Source of the DNA: Bradyrhizobiaceae bacterium PARB1
GTDB lineage: Bacteria > Pseudomonadota > Alphaproteobacteria > Rhizobiales > Xanthobacteraceae
Direction of reading: 5' to 3'
Assembly: GCA_002256345.1 (NCBI GenBank)
Contig: NKIY01000001.1
Coordinates: 248,001 to 312,000 of the forward strand
Length of the DNA: 64,000 nucleotides
The position numbers were made by a program, and so were the translations under genes. The stretch's first letter is position 1. Every line of letters starts with the position of its first letter. The notes beneath the pieces are model-generated. The model had not been told where the DNA came from. It made no database searches and was given only the letters and a program-made list of their open reading frames with translations. Positions 18,576 to 27,417 of the stretch are shown piece by piece.

Positions 18576-19142
18576 ATGACCTCCAATCCCCAAGTCGCCG
18601 ACGTCGGCTCGCTTACCGGCCCGCCGGAGCCGCGCAAGAAGAACGTGATGGATCGCTTCATCGATTCCATCGAATGGATCGCGGCCTTCTTTGTCGGCAT
18701 CGTCGCGCTGAACACCTTCATCGCCGTGTTCATGCGAAAATTCTTCGCGGTGACGATCCCCGATTACTACAATGTCGGCCAGTTCATGCTGGGCGTGTTG
18801 ATCTTCTGGGGCATCGCCGCGACCAGCTATCGCGGCTCGCACATCACCGTCGATCTCGTCTGGGCCAACAGCAAGCCGAAGTATCAGCGCTGGATCGACG
18901 TGTTCGCGACTCTGGTGCTGCTGTTCGTCGTGACGGTGCAGACCTACACGCTGTTCGACAAGGTGGTGGACACCTACAACAGCGGTCTCGTCACCATGGA
19001 TCTGCAACTGCCGGTGTGGCCGTTCTTCCTGCTGTCGTGGATCGGTGATGGCGCCGCCGTGCTGCTGATCGCCATCCGCACTTATCGGCTCGTCTTCCAT
19101 CCGGAAGAGATGCAAGAACCCAAACTCAAGACGGCCGAGTAA
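18576..19142 (+). CDS. TRAP transporter small permease (DctQ family)
   Basis: The 188-residue protein has four hydrophobic segments (about residues 30-50, 65-85, 105-125, 145-165) in the arrangement of DctQ proteins, the small membrane subunit of TRAP transporters. It works with the large subunit encoded 5 bp downstream and the receptor encoded upstream. The N-terminal 25 residues are hydrophilic. Confidence 0.88.
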   Translation: MTSNPQVADVGSLTGPPEPRKKNVMDRFIDSIEWIAAFFVGIVALNTFIAVFMRKFFAVTIPDYYNVGQFMLGVLIFWGIAATSYRGSHITVDLVWANSKPKYQRWIDVFATLVLLFVVTVQTYTLFDKVVDTYNSGLVTMDLQLPVWPFFLLSWIGDGAAVLLIAIRTYRLVFHPEEMQEPKLKTAE

Positions 19143-19147
19143 ACCCC

Positions 19148-20458
19148 ATGGAATTGAGCAATGAAGCGGTCGCGGTTATCGGCTTTGTCAGCCTGTTCGT
19201 GCTGATGCTGCTGCGTGTGCCGGTGGGCATGGCCATGGGCCTCGTGGGCATCACCGGGTTCGGCTACATCACCGGCTTCGCGCCCGCGCTGAAACTGGTC
19301 GGCCAGACCACCATGCGCACGGTGACGGATTATTCCTTCGGCGTGATCCCGATGTTCCTGCTGATGGGCGCCTTCGTCTCGGTGTCCGGCATCAGCCGCG
19401 AACTGTTTCGCGCAGCGAATACATTTGTCGGGCACTGGAAGGGCGGCCTCGGCATCGCCACCATCGCGGCCTGCGGCGGCTTCGCGGCGATCTCCGGCTC
19501 CTCGGTGGCGACGGCGGCGACATTCTCCGCGGTGGCCTATCCGGAAATGCGGCGCTTCAACTATCCGCAGAGCTTTGCTACCGGCGTCATCGCCGTTGGC
19601 GGTACGCTCGGCGCCATGCTGCCGCCGTCCACGGTGCTCGCGGTGTATGGCATCATCACCCAGCAGGACATCGGCAAGCTGTTCATCGCCGGCGTCATTC
19701 CCGGCCTGCTCGCGATCGTGATGCACATGATCACCATCGCCATCATCGGCGTGGTGAAGCCGGGTTTCCTGCCGGCGGGGCCGAAGGCGTCATGGCGCGA
19801 GCGCGCATCGGCGCTTCGCGATGTGTGGTCGCCGCTGCTGCTGTTCGTATTCGTGATCGGCGGCCTCTATGGCGGCTTCTTCATTCCGACTGAAGCCGGT
19901 GCGGTGGGGGCCGTCGGCGCCTTCCTGATCGGCATCCTGCGCGGCAAGCTGAACAAGGAAGGCATCCTGCAATCGCTGCTGCAGGCGACGCGCACGGCGG
20001 CCGCGGTCTTCACCGTTCTAATCGGTGCGCTGTGCTTCGGCTATTTCCTCACGGTGACGCAGACGCCGCAGCATGTGACGGAGTTTCTCACCGGCCTCGG
20101 CATCGGCCCTTACGGCGTGCTGGCGCTGATCCTGCTGATGTATCTCGTGCTCGGCTGCCTGATGGACGCCATGGCCATGGTGATCCTCACGGTGCCGATC
20201 GTGTTCCCCGTCATCATGGCGCTGGGCTTCGATCCGATCTGGTTCGGTATCATCATCGTGATGACCGTCGAACTCGGCCTGATCCATCCGCCGGTCGGCA
20301 TGAATGTCTTCGTCATCAAGAGCGTGATCAAGGACGTCACGATGTCGACGATCTTCAAGGGCGTGCTGCCCTTCGTGGCGACGGATCTGGTGCGGCTGGT
20401 GCTGTTGATCCTGTTCCCGATCATCGCCACATGGTTGCCGATGCGCATGTTGGGATGA
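19148..20458 (+). CDS. TRAP transporter large permease (DctM family)
   Basis: The 436-residue protein has about 12 membrane segments and the DctM signatures RVPVGMAMGLVGITGF, GVIPMFLLMGAFVS, SGSSVATAATFSAVAYPEM and a C-terminal VELGLIHPPVGMNVFVIK. It forms the sodium-coupled translocation channel of the transporter. It overlaps the transcript unit of dctQ (5 bp gap) and is followed after 4 bp by a DUF3237 gene. Confidence 0.92.
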   Translation: MELSNEAVAVIGFVSLFVLMLLRVPVGMAMGLVGITGFGYITGFAPALKLVGQTTMRTVTDYSFGVIPMFLLMGAFVSVSGISRELFRAANTFVGHWKGGLGIATIAACGGFAAISGSSVATAATFSAVAYPEMRRFNYPQSFATGVIAVGGTLGAMLPPSTVLAVYGIITQQDIGKLFIAGVIPGLLAIVMHMITIAIIGVVKPGFLPAGPKASWRERASALRDVWSPLLLFVFVIGGLYGGFFIPTEAGAVGAVGAFLIGILRGKLNKEGILQSLLQATRTAAAVFTVLIGALCFGYFLTVTQTPQHVTEFLTGLGIGPYGVLALILLMYLVLGCLMDAMAMVILTVPIVFPVIMALGFDPIWFGIIIVMTVELGLIHPPVGMNVFVIKSVIKDVTMSTIFKGVLPFVATDLVRLVLLILFPIIATWLPMRMLG

Positions 20459-20462
20459 TGCG

Positions 20463-20927
20463 ATGAGCGTGCCGGAATTGAAGACGAAATATGTGTTCAG
20501 TCTCGCCATCGAGGTCGGTGCGCCCGTGGTGGCCGGCGATCTCGGCTATGGCACCCGCCGCGTCATTCCCGTGCTCGGCGGCACGGTGAAAGGCGAGGGG
20601 ATCGACGGCACGATCCATCGCGGCGGCGCCGACTTCCAGATCATCCGGTCGGATGGCTTTACGGAGCTGGAAGCGAAATACACATTCGAACTCGACGACG
20701 GCGCGGTCATCTATATCGCCAACTACGGCATCCGCTTCGGGCCGAAAGCGGCGCTGGATCGCATCGCGCGCGGCGAGATCGTGGATCCCGCGCTGATCTA
20801 TTTCCGCTCGGTGCCGAAATTCGAGACGGCGCATCCGGATTATCGCTGGCTGATGCAGAACCTGTTCATCGGCGTCGGCGCGCGGCATCCGGACCGCGTG
20901 GAGCTTGCGGTGCATCAGGTGCTGTGA
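20463..20927 (+). CDS. DUF3237 family protein
   Basis: The 154-residue protein shows the DUF3237 pattern: FSLAIEVGAP, RRVIPVLGGTVKGEGIDGTI, GGADFQIIRSDG, and the end FETAHPDYRWLMQNLFIGVG. The family forms a beta-barrel of unknown activity and often sits in aromatic or hydroxy-acid gene clusters. It is the fourth gene of the dctPQM transcript with 4 bp spacing, which ties its job to the imported compound. Confidence 0.85.
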   Translation: MSVPELKTKYVFSLAIEVGAPVVAGDLGYGTRRVIPVLGGTVKGEGIDGTIHRGGADFQIIRSDGFTELEAKYTFELDDGAVIYIANYGIRFGPKAALDRIARGEIVDPALIYFRSVPKFETAHPDYRWLMQNLFIGVGARHPDRVELAVHQVL

Positions 20928-21018
20928 GGCGGGCCCGGTCGCAGCTTACTTTCTCCTCAATTTCTGGTGTCTAATCGCCTCACGACCGGCAAAAGCCGGC
21001 GTACACAGGGAGGCGACG

Positions 21019-21951
21019 ATGTTGAGAGCTGTTTTGCTTGGAAGTGCCGTATCGCTTGTGATGGCCATGCCTGCGCTGGCGCAGGACTGGACGAAATCGA
21101 AATGGGGGCCGAATGACGAGATCGGCGCCGCCAACTACATCACCCCCGAACGCGTGAAGGCAGCTGCGCAGCTCATCAAAACCGGCAAGACCTACGCACT
21201 CGGCATCCCTGTCGGCGCGGAGACGCCGGCTTTTCCGCCGCGCTCGGTGAAGGTCACCATCGTGCAGCCGGGGCAGGCGGGCAGTCATGGCCTCGGCCCC
21301 AATCAGGCGACCTATAACGACGACATGATTTCGGGCTGGGTCGGCGTCGGCAGCCAGATGGACGGGCTCGGCCATCTCGGTGTAGATCACGTGTACTATA
21401 ACGGCAACAAGGTTGCCGATTTCGGCGATGTTAGCGGCTTGAAGAAGCTCGGCATCGACAAGGTGCCGCCGATCGTCGCCCGCGGCGTGCTGCTCGACAT
21501 GGCTGCTTACTACAAGACCGACGTGGTGAAGGAAGGCACGGCATTCAACACCAAGGAGATCGACGAAGCTGCGAAGGCGCAGGGCATCGAGATCAGGGAA
21601 GGCGATGTGGTGCTGTTCCACACCGGCTGGCTCAGCCTGCTCGGCAAGGACGACAAGCGCTACAATGCGGGTGAGCCCGGCCTCGGCGTCGAAGGCGCGA
21701 AATATCTCACCAGCAAGGGCGTCGTCGCCGTTGGCGCCGATACCTGGGGCGTCGAGGTGCTGCCGTTCGAGAAGGACACCGTTTTTGAGGTGCACCAGAT
21801 CCTGCTGGCGATGAACGGGACCTACATCCTGGAAAACATGGACACGGCCGGACTCGCCAGGGACAAGGGTTACGAGTTCCTGTTCGTGCTTGGCCAGCCG
21901 CGCTTCAAGGGCGGCGTGCAGAGCATGATCAACCCGGTGGCGATCAGGTAG
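21019..21951 (+). CDS. Secreted cyclase-family (PF04199) protein
   Basis: The protein (310 residues from the ATG at 21019) starts with a signal peptide (MLRAVLLGSAVSLVMAMPAL, cleavage near ALAQ). It belongs to the cyclase/kynurenine formamidase-like family: a metal site is suggested by SQMDGLGHLGVDH near 110 and GDVVLFHTGW near 200. The classical HxGTHxD pattern is modified to SQMDGLGH. Such enzymes hydrolyse amides, lactones or cyclic compounds; here in the periplasm, next to a TRAP transporter. The start was chosen because of GGGAGGCGACG just upstream and the signal peptide. Confidence 0.82.
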   Translation: MLRAVLLGSAVSLVMAMPALAQDWTKSKWGPNDEIGAANYITPERVKAAAQLIKTGKTYALGIPVGAETPAFPPRSVKVTIVQPGQAGSHGLGPNQATYNDDMISGWVGVGSQMDGLGHLGVDHVYYNGNKVADFGDVSGLKKLGIDKVPPIVARGVLLDMAAYYKTDVVKEGTAFNTKEIDEAAKAQGIEIREGDVVLFHTGWLSLLGKDDKRYNAGEPGLGVEGAKYLTSKGVVAVGADTWGVEVLPFEKDTVFEVHQILLAMNGTYILENMDTAGLARDKGYEFLFVLGQPRFKGGVQSMINPVAIR

Positions 21952-21952
21952 G

Positions 21953-22120
21953 TCTTCCCCTCACCCCCAGCGCGGCGAAACCGCGCGCCGTGGGAGAGGG
22001 TGGATGCGCGCCAATAGGCGCGCAGACGGGTGAGGGTGCCACAAGCTTCGGAGCTCTGGTTACCCCTCATCCGTCTTCGATTCGCGAAGCCACCTTCTCC
22101 CACAAGAGGAGAAGGAAAGG
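21953..22120. repeat. Intergenic repeat (GGGAGAGGGTGG/CGCGCG family)
   Basis: The segment contains CGTGGGAGAGGGTGGATGCG, the dyad TGCGCGCCAATAGGCGCGCA, and an inverted CCACCTTCTCCCACAAG at about 22088. It shares its frame with 1-135. This is the last copy of the left-hand repeat families; none was found to the right of it. Confidence 0.7.
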
Positions 22121-22165
22121 CGGAGCCCGTGTGGAATCCACACCAAGTTGACCTTTCGAAAATCA

Positions 22166-22191
22166 GAAAAGCCCGTGTTGTCGGGCTTTTC
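22166..22191. terminator. Bidirectional rho-independent terminator
   Basis: The stem GAAAAGCCCG (22166-22175) pairs with CGGGCTTTTC (22182-22191) across a six-base loop, with U-runs on both strands. It would stop transcripts coming from the cyclase gene on the plus strand and residual transcripts from the Tn7-like genes on the minus strand. It is close to the point where the chromosomal repeat families end. Confidence 0.75.
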
Positions 22192-22259
22192 AGCGCAGCG
22201 ATGTCATGTGAGATGACCACCAGAAGCAGGCTAACGTGTCCATTTTTGATGCGCGCTCC

Positions 22260-22286
22260 AAAAAAAAAGCCCCTCGATTGAGGGGC
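22260..22286 (-). terminator. Rho-independent terminator of the tns operon
   Basis: On the minus strand, the stem GCCCCTC (22286-22280) - loop AATC - GAGGGGC (22275-22269) is followed by a run of nine T. It begins directly after the tniQ stop codon (22289-22287), so it ends the tnsA-tnsB-tnsC-tniQ transcript. Confidence 0.88.
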
Positions 22287-24149
22287 TCAGATTGCGAACT
22301 TGTCAGAAGCATTTTGCCTCACATCTTTACGCAAATAGAATTTGGTAGGTGCATCTTCGGTTCCTTTTGCCGGATGTATGCCGCGATCTTCAAGTAGCTC
22401 CTTCGTCTTATTGATGTTGGTCCGTGCACTGAGTGCGAGCTTGCGGATCGAGATGTAGTCGGACGAGAACTTCTCGATGGCCGCCGTTGGAACCGTGACG
22501 ACGTAGGCTCGGCGGAATGGCACCCATTGCTTGTCGCCCGCCAATACTCCGGAACCAACGAGAGCTTTGACGCTTTCCGCGGATGTGCACAGCCGCTTCG
22601 CGGCAATGGTGGCCGTGACGATCCCGCGTTCGTCCTCCAGGAGTTTGTTCACCTCCCCCAGGTCGAGCAGAATGGCGCCGATCCCCCTAGCTGAGCTGAT
22701 CTGGCCGACCCAGTCGAGACGACCGTCCAGAACGAGCCTGATCAGCGAAAAGGTTGAGTGTCGTGACTTCCTCGCGATGTTATTGATCGTGTACGCGCCA
22801 TCTGGAACGCGGTCGATCGTCTTGGACACGGCGTCGATGCGTTCGAGGACGACTTCGACGTCGCTGCGCGTTAAAATCGGGTTGGTCTTCCTAGGATCGG
22901 CATCATAGCGGCGCAGATACCCGCCATTGATCAGAGCCGACATCTGCCAAGGATCGGCATTCAGCATCTTGCGGGCCTGCCCGATGTTGAGACGGTCGCT
23001 CAGGCGCCGACAGACCTCGTCAGCCTTCGGCGCGTCGAACATAACGATTCCCCCCGGCAGACAGGTGGTCCGTGGCAACGCCTCCGACATGAGGAAGTGT
23101 CGAAGCCGCCTATCGACCCAAAGCCCGTGCTGACGCGCCGCTGACCTTATCGAATGTAGACGTCTTTCCCCGATGTGATGATCGAGGATCGAATCCTCCG
23201 GTCCCACGGCGAAGTGGGCGAATACGAAATCGGCAACTGCAGACTTGATGGGGTCGAAATCGGCTCCGCATTTGAACTTCAGGTGGTAGTAGAAGCGCCC
23301 CAGGAGCGCGGCCGGCTCTTCCCGCAGGATCACGCGACCGCCGAATCCTAGGCAAAGATCGGCGAGGCAGGCTTGAAGCTTTGCGATTCCGCCGTCGAGG
23401 ACTTCGTACCCCGCGGCGCAGGCTTCGAGCCGGTCTCCATCCGGCAGAGATCGCGTGTTGGCGTTTATTCCCTGGGTCAGCGCGACACCAAGGGACTCTA
23501 TGGCCGTCAGAGCGACGTGTAACGGCATCGAATCCAGCCAAGGCGAGGTGGCTTCGCCCGCGAGGCGTCTGTCGATGTAAATCTCGAATGGAGATGGCGT
23601 GCGGGGCTTGGCGGATTCGGCAAGATCGAACACTTCGTGAGAGGCGGACTGGATCGCGCGCGAAAAGTCGATGAAACCCTTGCCTGCGACGTCCGGGCGG
23701 ATTGCGACCAATGGCGTGGCGTGTCTGACGCACGTGCGCATGCAGGTCACGGTCCAGCTCACGCGATTGTAAGCGGCGGCGTGACGCATGTCCGGGGAGG
23801 CCGACGAAATGTCTTCCCTGATACAGCATGGGCAAATCACCAGCCGCGATCGGCGGCCGTGTTTGTTGTTGAAGGTTTCGCCGCGCACCTTCGTCAGCTT
23901 ACCCGATACCCGTTCGTGGTTGTTGAACTGGAGCAGTTCCGCGTCGGCGCCCGAAAGCGTGGCCAGGCGTCGGATGGACGCGACGACCCCGTCCCGGATA
24001 TCCGTGATCTGCAACGCCACGTCCTTGGCGAAATCCCGCATACTACGAAAATTGCGTGCGGCGACTCGCGAGAAAAATGAGAGCGTCGTCTCGTCTTCTG
24101 CGTGTTCTACCGTCAGAAGCAGCTTTCCGATTTTCGATGGATTCGTCAG
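22287..24149 (-). CDS. tniQ: TniQ/TnsD-family target-selection protein
   Basis: TniQ/TnsD proteins choose the target site of Tn7-like transposons and recruit TnsC. The zinc-binding motif ICPCCIRED and the following WTVTCMRTCVRHATPLV are the TniQ pattern. The first ATG (24041) gives 584 residues but cuts off a conserved N-terminus: in the same open frame upstream one reads LLTVEHAEDETTLSFFSRVA, the usual TniQ 'DE-S-S' start. No ATG, GTG or TTG precedes it; a CTG at 24149, seven bases after AGAGG and four bases after the tnsC stop, is the best candidate and gives about 620 residues. The C-terminal half is long with repeated helix-turn-helix-like segments, typical of TnsD-like DNA binding. Ends in a terminator. 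Confidence 0.82.
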   Translation of the reverse strand: MTNPSKIGKLLLTVEHAEDETTLSFFSRVAARNFRSMRDFAKDVALQITDIRDGVVASIRRLATLSGADAELLQFNNHERVSGKLTKVRGETFNNKHGRRSRLVICPCCIREDISSASPDMRHAAAYNRVSWTVTCMRTCVRHATPLVAIRPDVAGKGFIDFSRAIQSASHEVFDLAESAKPRTPSPFEIYIDRRLAGEATSPWLDSMPLHVALTAIESLGVALTQGINANTRSLPDGDRLEACAAGYEVLDGGIAKLQACLADLCLGFGGRVILREEPAALLGRFYYHLKFKCGADFDPIKSAVADFVFAHFAVGPEDSILDHHIGERRLHSIRSAARQHGLWVDRRLRHFLMSEALPRTTCLPGGIVMFDAPKADEVCRRLSDRLNIGQARKMLNADPWQMSALINGGYLRRYDADPRKTNPILTRSDVEVVLERIDAVSKTIDRVPDGAYTINNIARKSRHSTFSLIRLVLDGRLDWVGQISSARGIGAILLDLGEVNKLLEDERGIVTATIAAKRLCTSAESVKALVGSGVLAGDKQWVPFRRAYVVTVPTAAIEKFSSDYISIRKLALSARTNINKTKELLEDRGIHPAKGTEDAPTKFYLRKDVRQNASDKFAI

Positions 24150-24153
24150 GATT

Positions 24154-25185
24154 TTACCTCTTTCGGGATTTTTTTGTGGGCGACACGGGACCGCTCGGCG
24201 CAGGCGGCACGATCAGCGAACAATCGATGTCCATCCATCCGTCCGCGACGAAAGGATTGCGCGAGGCGGCGACACCCGTCCTTTCGGCGAATGCGTTCGC
24301 GTAGCTGTCACGGGTAAGCGCCTTCTGTCCGGAGGACCGACAGTCCTGCAGCGCTGCCAACGTGACCTCGATCGAAAGTCCGAGAGCGCCCAGACAACCG
24401 TGAACGATACGTGGATAGAAATCCGGGTCGTCGCCGTCGTCCACAGTTACGCCGGCGGCTTCGGCGTAGGTCTCGACCATGTCCTCGACCGTCTCCAGGT
24501 CGTCCGGCGTCAGCTTCTCGAACGGGACCAGCGAAAGACGCGTCAGCAACTGGGCGTCGTTCTGGAGGAAGGGGACCACCGTCTCGATGCCGGTAACGAA
24601 AAGGTTGAGCTTGTGAACCTCCATGAGATCCTTCAGCGCGTCGGACAGCACCTGCTGATCGGTCCCGTTGACGCCGTGGGTCGCATGCTGGAGTTCGCCG
24701 AGGCCGACGAACATCTTGCGCCGCGCCACGATGGCGCGCGACGCGAGCTCGAAGAGTTTGTGCGCCGGGGGATCTCCGTGCAGAACGGAACCTGTCGCAG
24801 CGGTGTACAGCGACCGGCCGACCTGTACGTTCGTGCAGGGACTGGGGAGCGAGATCCACAGCAGCGGCGAGTCCGAGGCCGGATTCCGCCAGCCGTCGAA
24901 GCCGGCGTAATCGTCGAACTGCTTTTCCATGGACGAGGTCTTGCCGGTCCGGGTCGGGCCCCAGAGTACGAGCCCCTTTCCCTTATTGCGGTTCTCGTAG
25001 CCAAGCTCAGCGTTGGTGTCCTCGCGTTCGACGGCGTCCCGGATGAGCTTGAGGAAGGCCTTGTTGAGCCTGTCCTCGCGCGCCGTCGGGTAGAACTTGG
25101 TCTTGAGCTTTTCGAACAGGTCGAAATCCTGCATGGCGTGCGCCGGCAACGCCGCCTTGAGCGCCGCCATGGGATCCTTCGTCAC
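24154..25185 (-). CDS. tnsC: TnsC/TniB-family AAA+ ATPase
   Basis: The 343-residue protein is the AAA+ regulator that couples target choice to the transposase in Tn7-like elements. The Walker A motif is GPTRTGKTS at about residues 75-83. The Walker B region reads KMFVGLGELQHA: the usual Asp-Glu pair (IDEIQH) has become Gly-Glu, which would weaken magnesium binding. The rest of the fold (NLFVTGIETVVPFL sensor 1, LPFEKL-type segment) is normal. It starts at a GTG whose bases overlap the tnsB stop (GTGA), so the two are translationally coupled. An ATG five codons later is an alternative. Confidence 0.88.
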   Translation of the reverse strand: MTKDPMAALKAALPAHAMQDFDLFEKLKTKFYPTAREDRLNKAFLKLIRDAVEREDTNAELGYENRNKGKGLVLWGPTRTGKTSSMEKQFDDYAGFDGWRNPASDSPLLWISLPSPCTNVQVGRSLYTAATGSVLHGDPPAHKLFELASRAIVARRKMFVGLGELQHATHGVNGTDQQVLSDALKDLMEVHKLNLFVTGIETVVPFLQNDAQLLTRLSLVPFEKLTPDDLETVEDMVETYAEAAGVTVDDGDDPDFYPRIVHGCLGALGLSIEVTLAALQDCRSSGQKALTRDSYANAFAERTGVAASRNPFVADGWMDIDCSLIVPPAPSGPVSPTKKSRKR

Positions 25186-27386
25186 CGGCGATCCTCCAGC
25201 TTGCCCCTGGGCTTGCGTTTGGCCTTCGTCGTCTTGGCCGTGCTCGACATCCGATCACCGGGCTTCGGAAGCGGCTTCGCACCCGGTTCAGACTTGGCGC
25301 CGCCCACGATGGGGATGGCGCTCCCCAAGAGGTCGCCACCACGGCAGGCGTCGGCCCCGTCGCCGTCTTCGCCATGGATGTCGAAACCGACCAGCAGACC
25401 CCGCTCGAGATTGACCACCCCGTCGGCGGTGATGACGGGGTCCGAGATGTCCAGGCGCTTCGCGAAGCGGCTACCGGCTGCCGAGAGTTCGGCCAGCGCG
25501 CGGTTGACGATATCTTCCGACAGCTTCGACTTGAGCTGGTTGCGGCGCTTGAGGTCCTTCACGGCTTCGGACCACTGCGCCAGGGACACGCCCGAGAAGT
25601 TGCCGCGGATCGCGGGAACGGCGTGCCAGGCGTCGGAGAGGTAGCAGGAGATCTGTCCCATGTCGGAGGGGTCCATCTTGACAGGGATCTTTCCATCACC
25701 GAACTGCCGCCGGTAGGCTTGGATGGCCTCGTTCTGATAGTGAATGCCGCCGACGCGGACACCGCGCTGATCGAGGCTCCGGGTCAGATCGACTCCGAAG
25801 ATCGACCGACGCTCGTTGGCGCCCGGCGGAGGAACGATGCCGTAGCGTTCCTGCAGCTCGAACCACTTGTCGTACGGCGTCATGTTGTTGAGGCCGGGGT
25901 GCTCGCGGCGATGGTAGACATCGACGATGTACTTGACGAGCAACGGGCCGAACTCCTCGCTCAGCATCGATGCCTGGGCCCCCGCGTCGTAGTCTCCCTT
26001 TTCTTCGATGCTCCCGAAGGTTCTGCCCGTGTAGTCGTGCAAAAACCCCGTATCGAGGCCGCCGAACCACCGTTCGACATGTCCCCGCATCTGGGGCGCG
26101 CCGACGGGGCCGTTCCGCAACGTCGAGCGCAGATTGGCCACGGCAGACCTGAACAAATCCGAGTGCCAGGCGGAGCCCGTATCGGTCTCGACCATGCCGG
26201 GGCGTGCGGCCATCGGCCAATCGGATTCGCAACCGGCGGCCAGCGCGTATGCGGTCTTGTCGCTGACTGCCATATGCAAGGTGGCCAGCGCCGTCTCCTT
26301 GTTCTCGCTCGAAGACAGGCGCGCGGCCAGAACGCAGCGGCTCGCCACGTCCAACGCGACATGGACGACAATGCGCTCCTTCTTGAACATTTCGATCGTC
26401 GCCTTGCTCAGACTGCCGAGGAACGCCTGCGCCGGCGCGAGGGTGATGATCTGCGCTTTGTGACCATCCATCTGGATGCGCTGTCCCGCCCTGACCGCGT
26501 CGGATCCTTCACCCACGATGAAGAACTTGCGCTGAGCCGCCGCCGGTCCGTGACGGCCGGCATAGATGCGGATCGCCGGCATCTTCTTGATGAATTTCGC
26601 GAACGTCGCCTTCGCGGGTTTGGGGTGACGATCGTCCTCGGGCAGGCTTTCGTTCAGCTTGTCGACGTCCTTGCAGACCTCGCCATACTGCTTCTTCACG
26701 GTCGGCTTTTCGATCGAAGCAAAACCGTTCGCGTGCTTGATCATGATCTTGCGGACGGCGGGGGCGATCGTGGACATCACGTTGCCGGAGTTGCAGTGAC
26801 CGTCCCTCAGAGCGATCGGATCCATGCCACCGGCTTCGTAGGCCTTCAGCCAGCGGCGGATCGTGCGCACGCAGGGCGGCGAGTACATCTCGACCTTACG
26901 GTCGCACCTGGCGGCCTTATCGTCGCCGCTGCGGGCGACATCGCGGGCGACGATGATCGGATGCACGACGGCGATGGCCGTCTTAAAGCCGTCTTCGGTC
27001 CGCTTGGCTTCCGGGGTGTTTGCCAGATACCGAAGAATCTCGTCGCACCATTCCTGCCGACGCATCACGATCCGCTGCTCGGGGCCGGTCAGATCCATGA
27101 GCGAGATGGCACCCGCGGCCAGCCAGCGGGAACGGATTTTGGCCTCTGAATAGAAGCCGGGATCCACGGAGAATTCGTCATTCCGATGCGCTTCGTCGAG
27201 TTCCGCGTGCGAGAAGCCTTCGACGATCTGCTCGCCGGGTGCGTGGACCGCGAAAAGGAAATGCCCGGATTCCTCGGTCTTCTCCCACCTGTATTCGCGG
27301 CCCCGCAGGACGATGCGGTCGAGCGCTCCGATAACGAAGCGGCGGTTACGGCGCGGGGAGCCGGAGTGGTCGGGAACGAACAACAT
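25182..27386 (-). CDS. tnsB: TnsB/TniA-type DDE transposase
   Basis: This 734-residue protein is the strand-transfer transposase of a Tn7-like element (Mu/TnsB family, rve core, Mu-type C-terminal beta-barrel). Catalytic residues can be placed as D307 (RIQMDGHKAQ), D402 (VETDTGSAW) and E438 (GHVERWFGG), using the ATG at 27386 that follows AAGGA. N-terminal helix-turn-helix segments (RTIRRWLKAYEAGGMDPIAL near 180) bind the transposon ends. It lies 31 bp downstream of tnsA and overlaps tnsC by four bases. The C-terminal 40 residues are Lys/Pro-rich and probably contact TnsC. Confidence 0.92.
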   Translation of the reverse strand: MLFVPDHSGSPRRNRRFVIGALDRIVLRGREYRWEKTEESGHFLFAVHAPGEQIVEGFSHAELDEAHRNDEFSVDPGFYSEAKIRSRWLAAGAISLMDLTGPEQRIVMRRQEWCDEILRYLANTPEAKRTEDGFKTAIAVVHPIIVARDVARSGDDKAARCDRKVEMYSPPCVRTIRRWLKAYEAGGMDPIALRDGHCNSGNVMSTIAPAVRKIMIKHANGFASIEKPTVKKQYGEVCKDVDKLNESLPEDDRHPKPAKATFAKFIKKMPAIRIYAGRHGPAAAQRKFFIVGEGSDAVRAGQRIQMDGHKAQIITLAPAQAFLGSLSKATIEMFKKERIVVHVALDVASRCVLAARLSSSENKETALATLHMAVSDKTAYALAAGCESDWPMAARPGMVETDTGSAWHSDLFRSAVANLRSTLRNGPVGAPQMRGHVERWFGGLDTGFLHDYTGRTFGSIEEKGDYDAGAQASMLSEEFGPLLVKYIVDVYHRREHPGLNNMTPYDKWFELQERYGIVPPPGANERRSIFGVDLTRSLDQRGVRVGGIHYQNEAIQAYRRQFGDGKIPVKMDPSDMGQISCYLSDAWHAVPAIRGNFSGVSLAQWSEAVKDLKRRNQLKSKLSEDIVNRALAELSAAGSRFAKRLDISDPVITADGVVNLERGLLVGFDIHGEDGDGADACRGGDLLGSAIPIVGGAKSEPGAKPLPKPGDRMSSTAKTTKAKRKPRGKLEDRR

Positions 27387-27417
27387 GGTCTTGGTCCTTA
27401 CTGCTGAGGGAAAACGG

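Noticed and set aside
17448-19115. A 555-codon open frame on the minus strand
   Set aside because: It runs antisense to dctP and dctQ, is His/Arg-rich and low in complexity as expected for a shadow of GC-rich genes.
22237-22256. Possible transposon end starting TGTC near the tniQ terminator, with a TGTC stretch at 28587 as partner
   Set aside because: Both read in the same orientation, so they are not terminal inverted repeats, and similarity beyond the first bases is poor.
23788-27149. Two long plus-strand open frames of about 600 codons
   Set aside because: They are antisense to tniQ, tnsC and tnsB, whose motifs are unambiguous.
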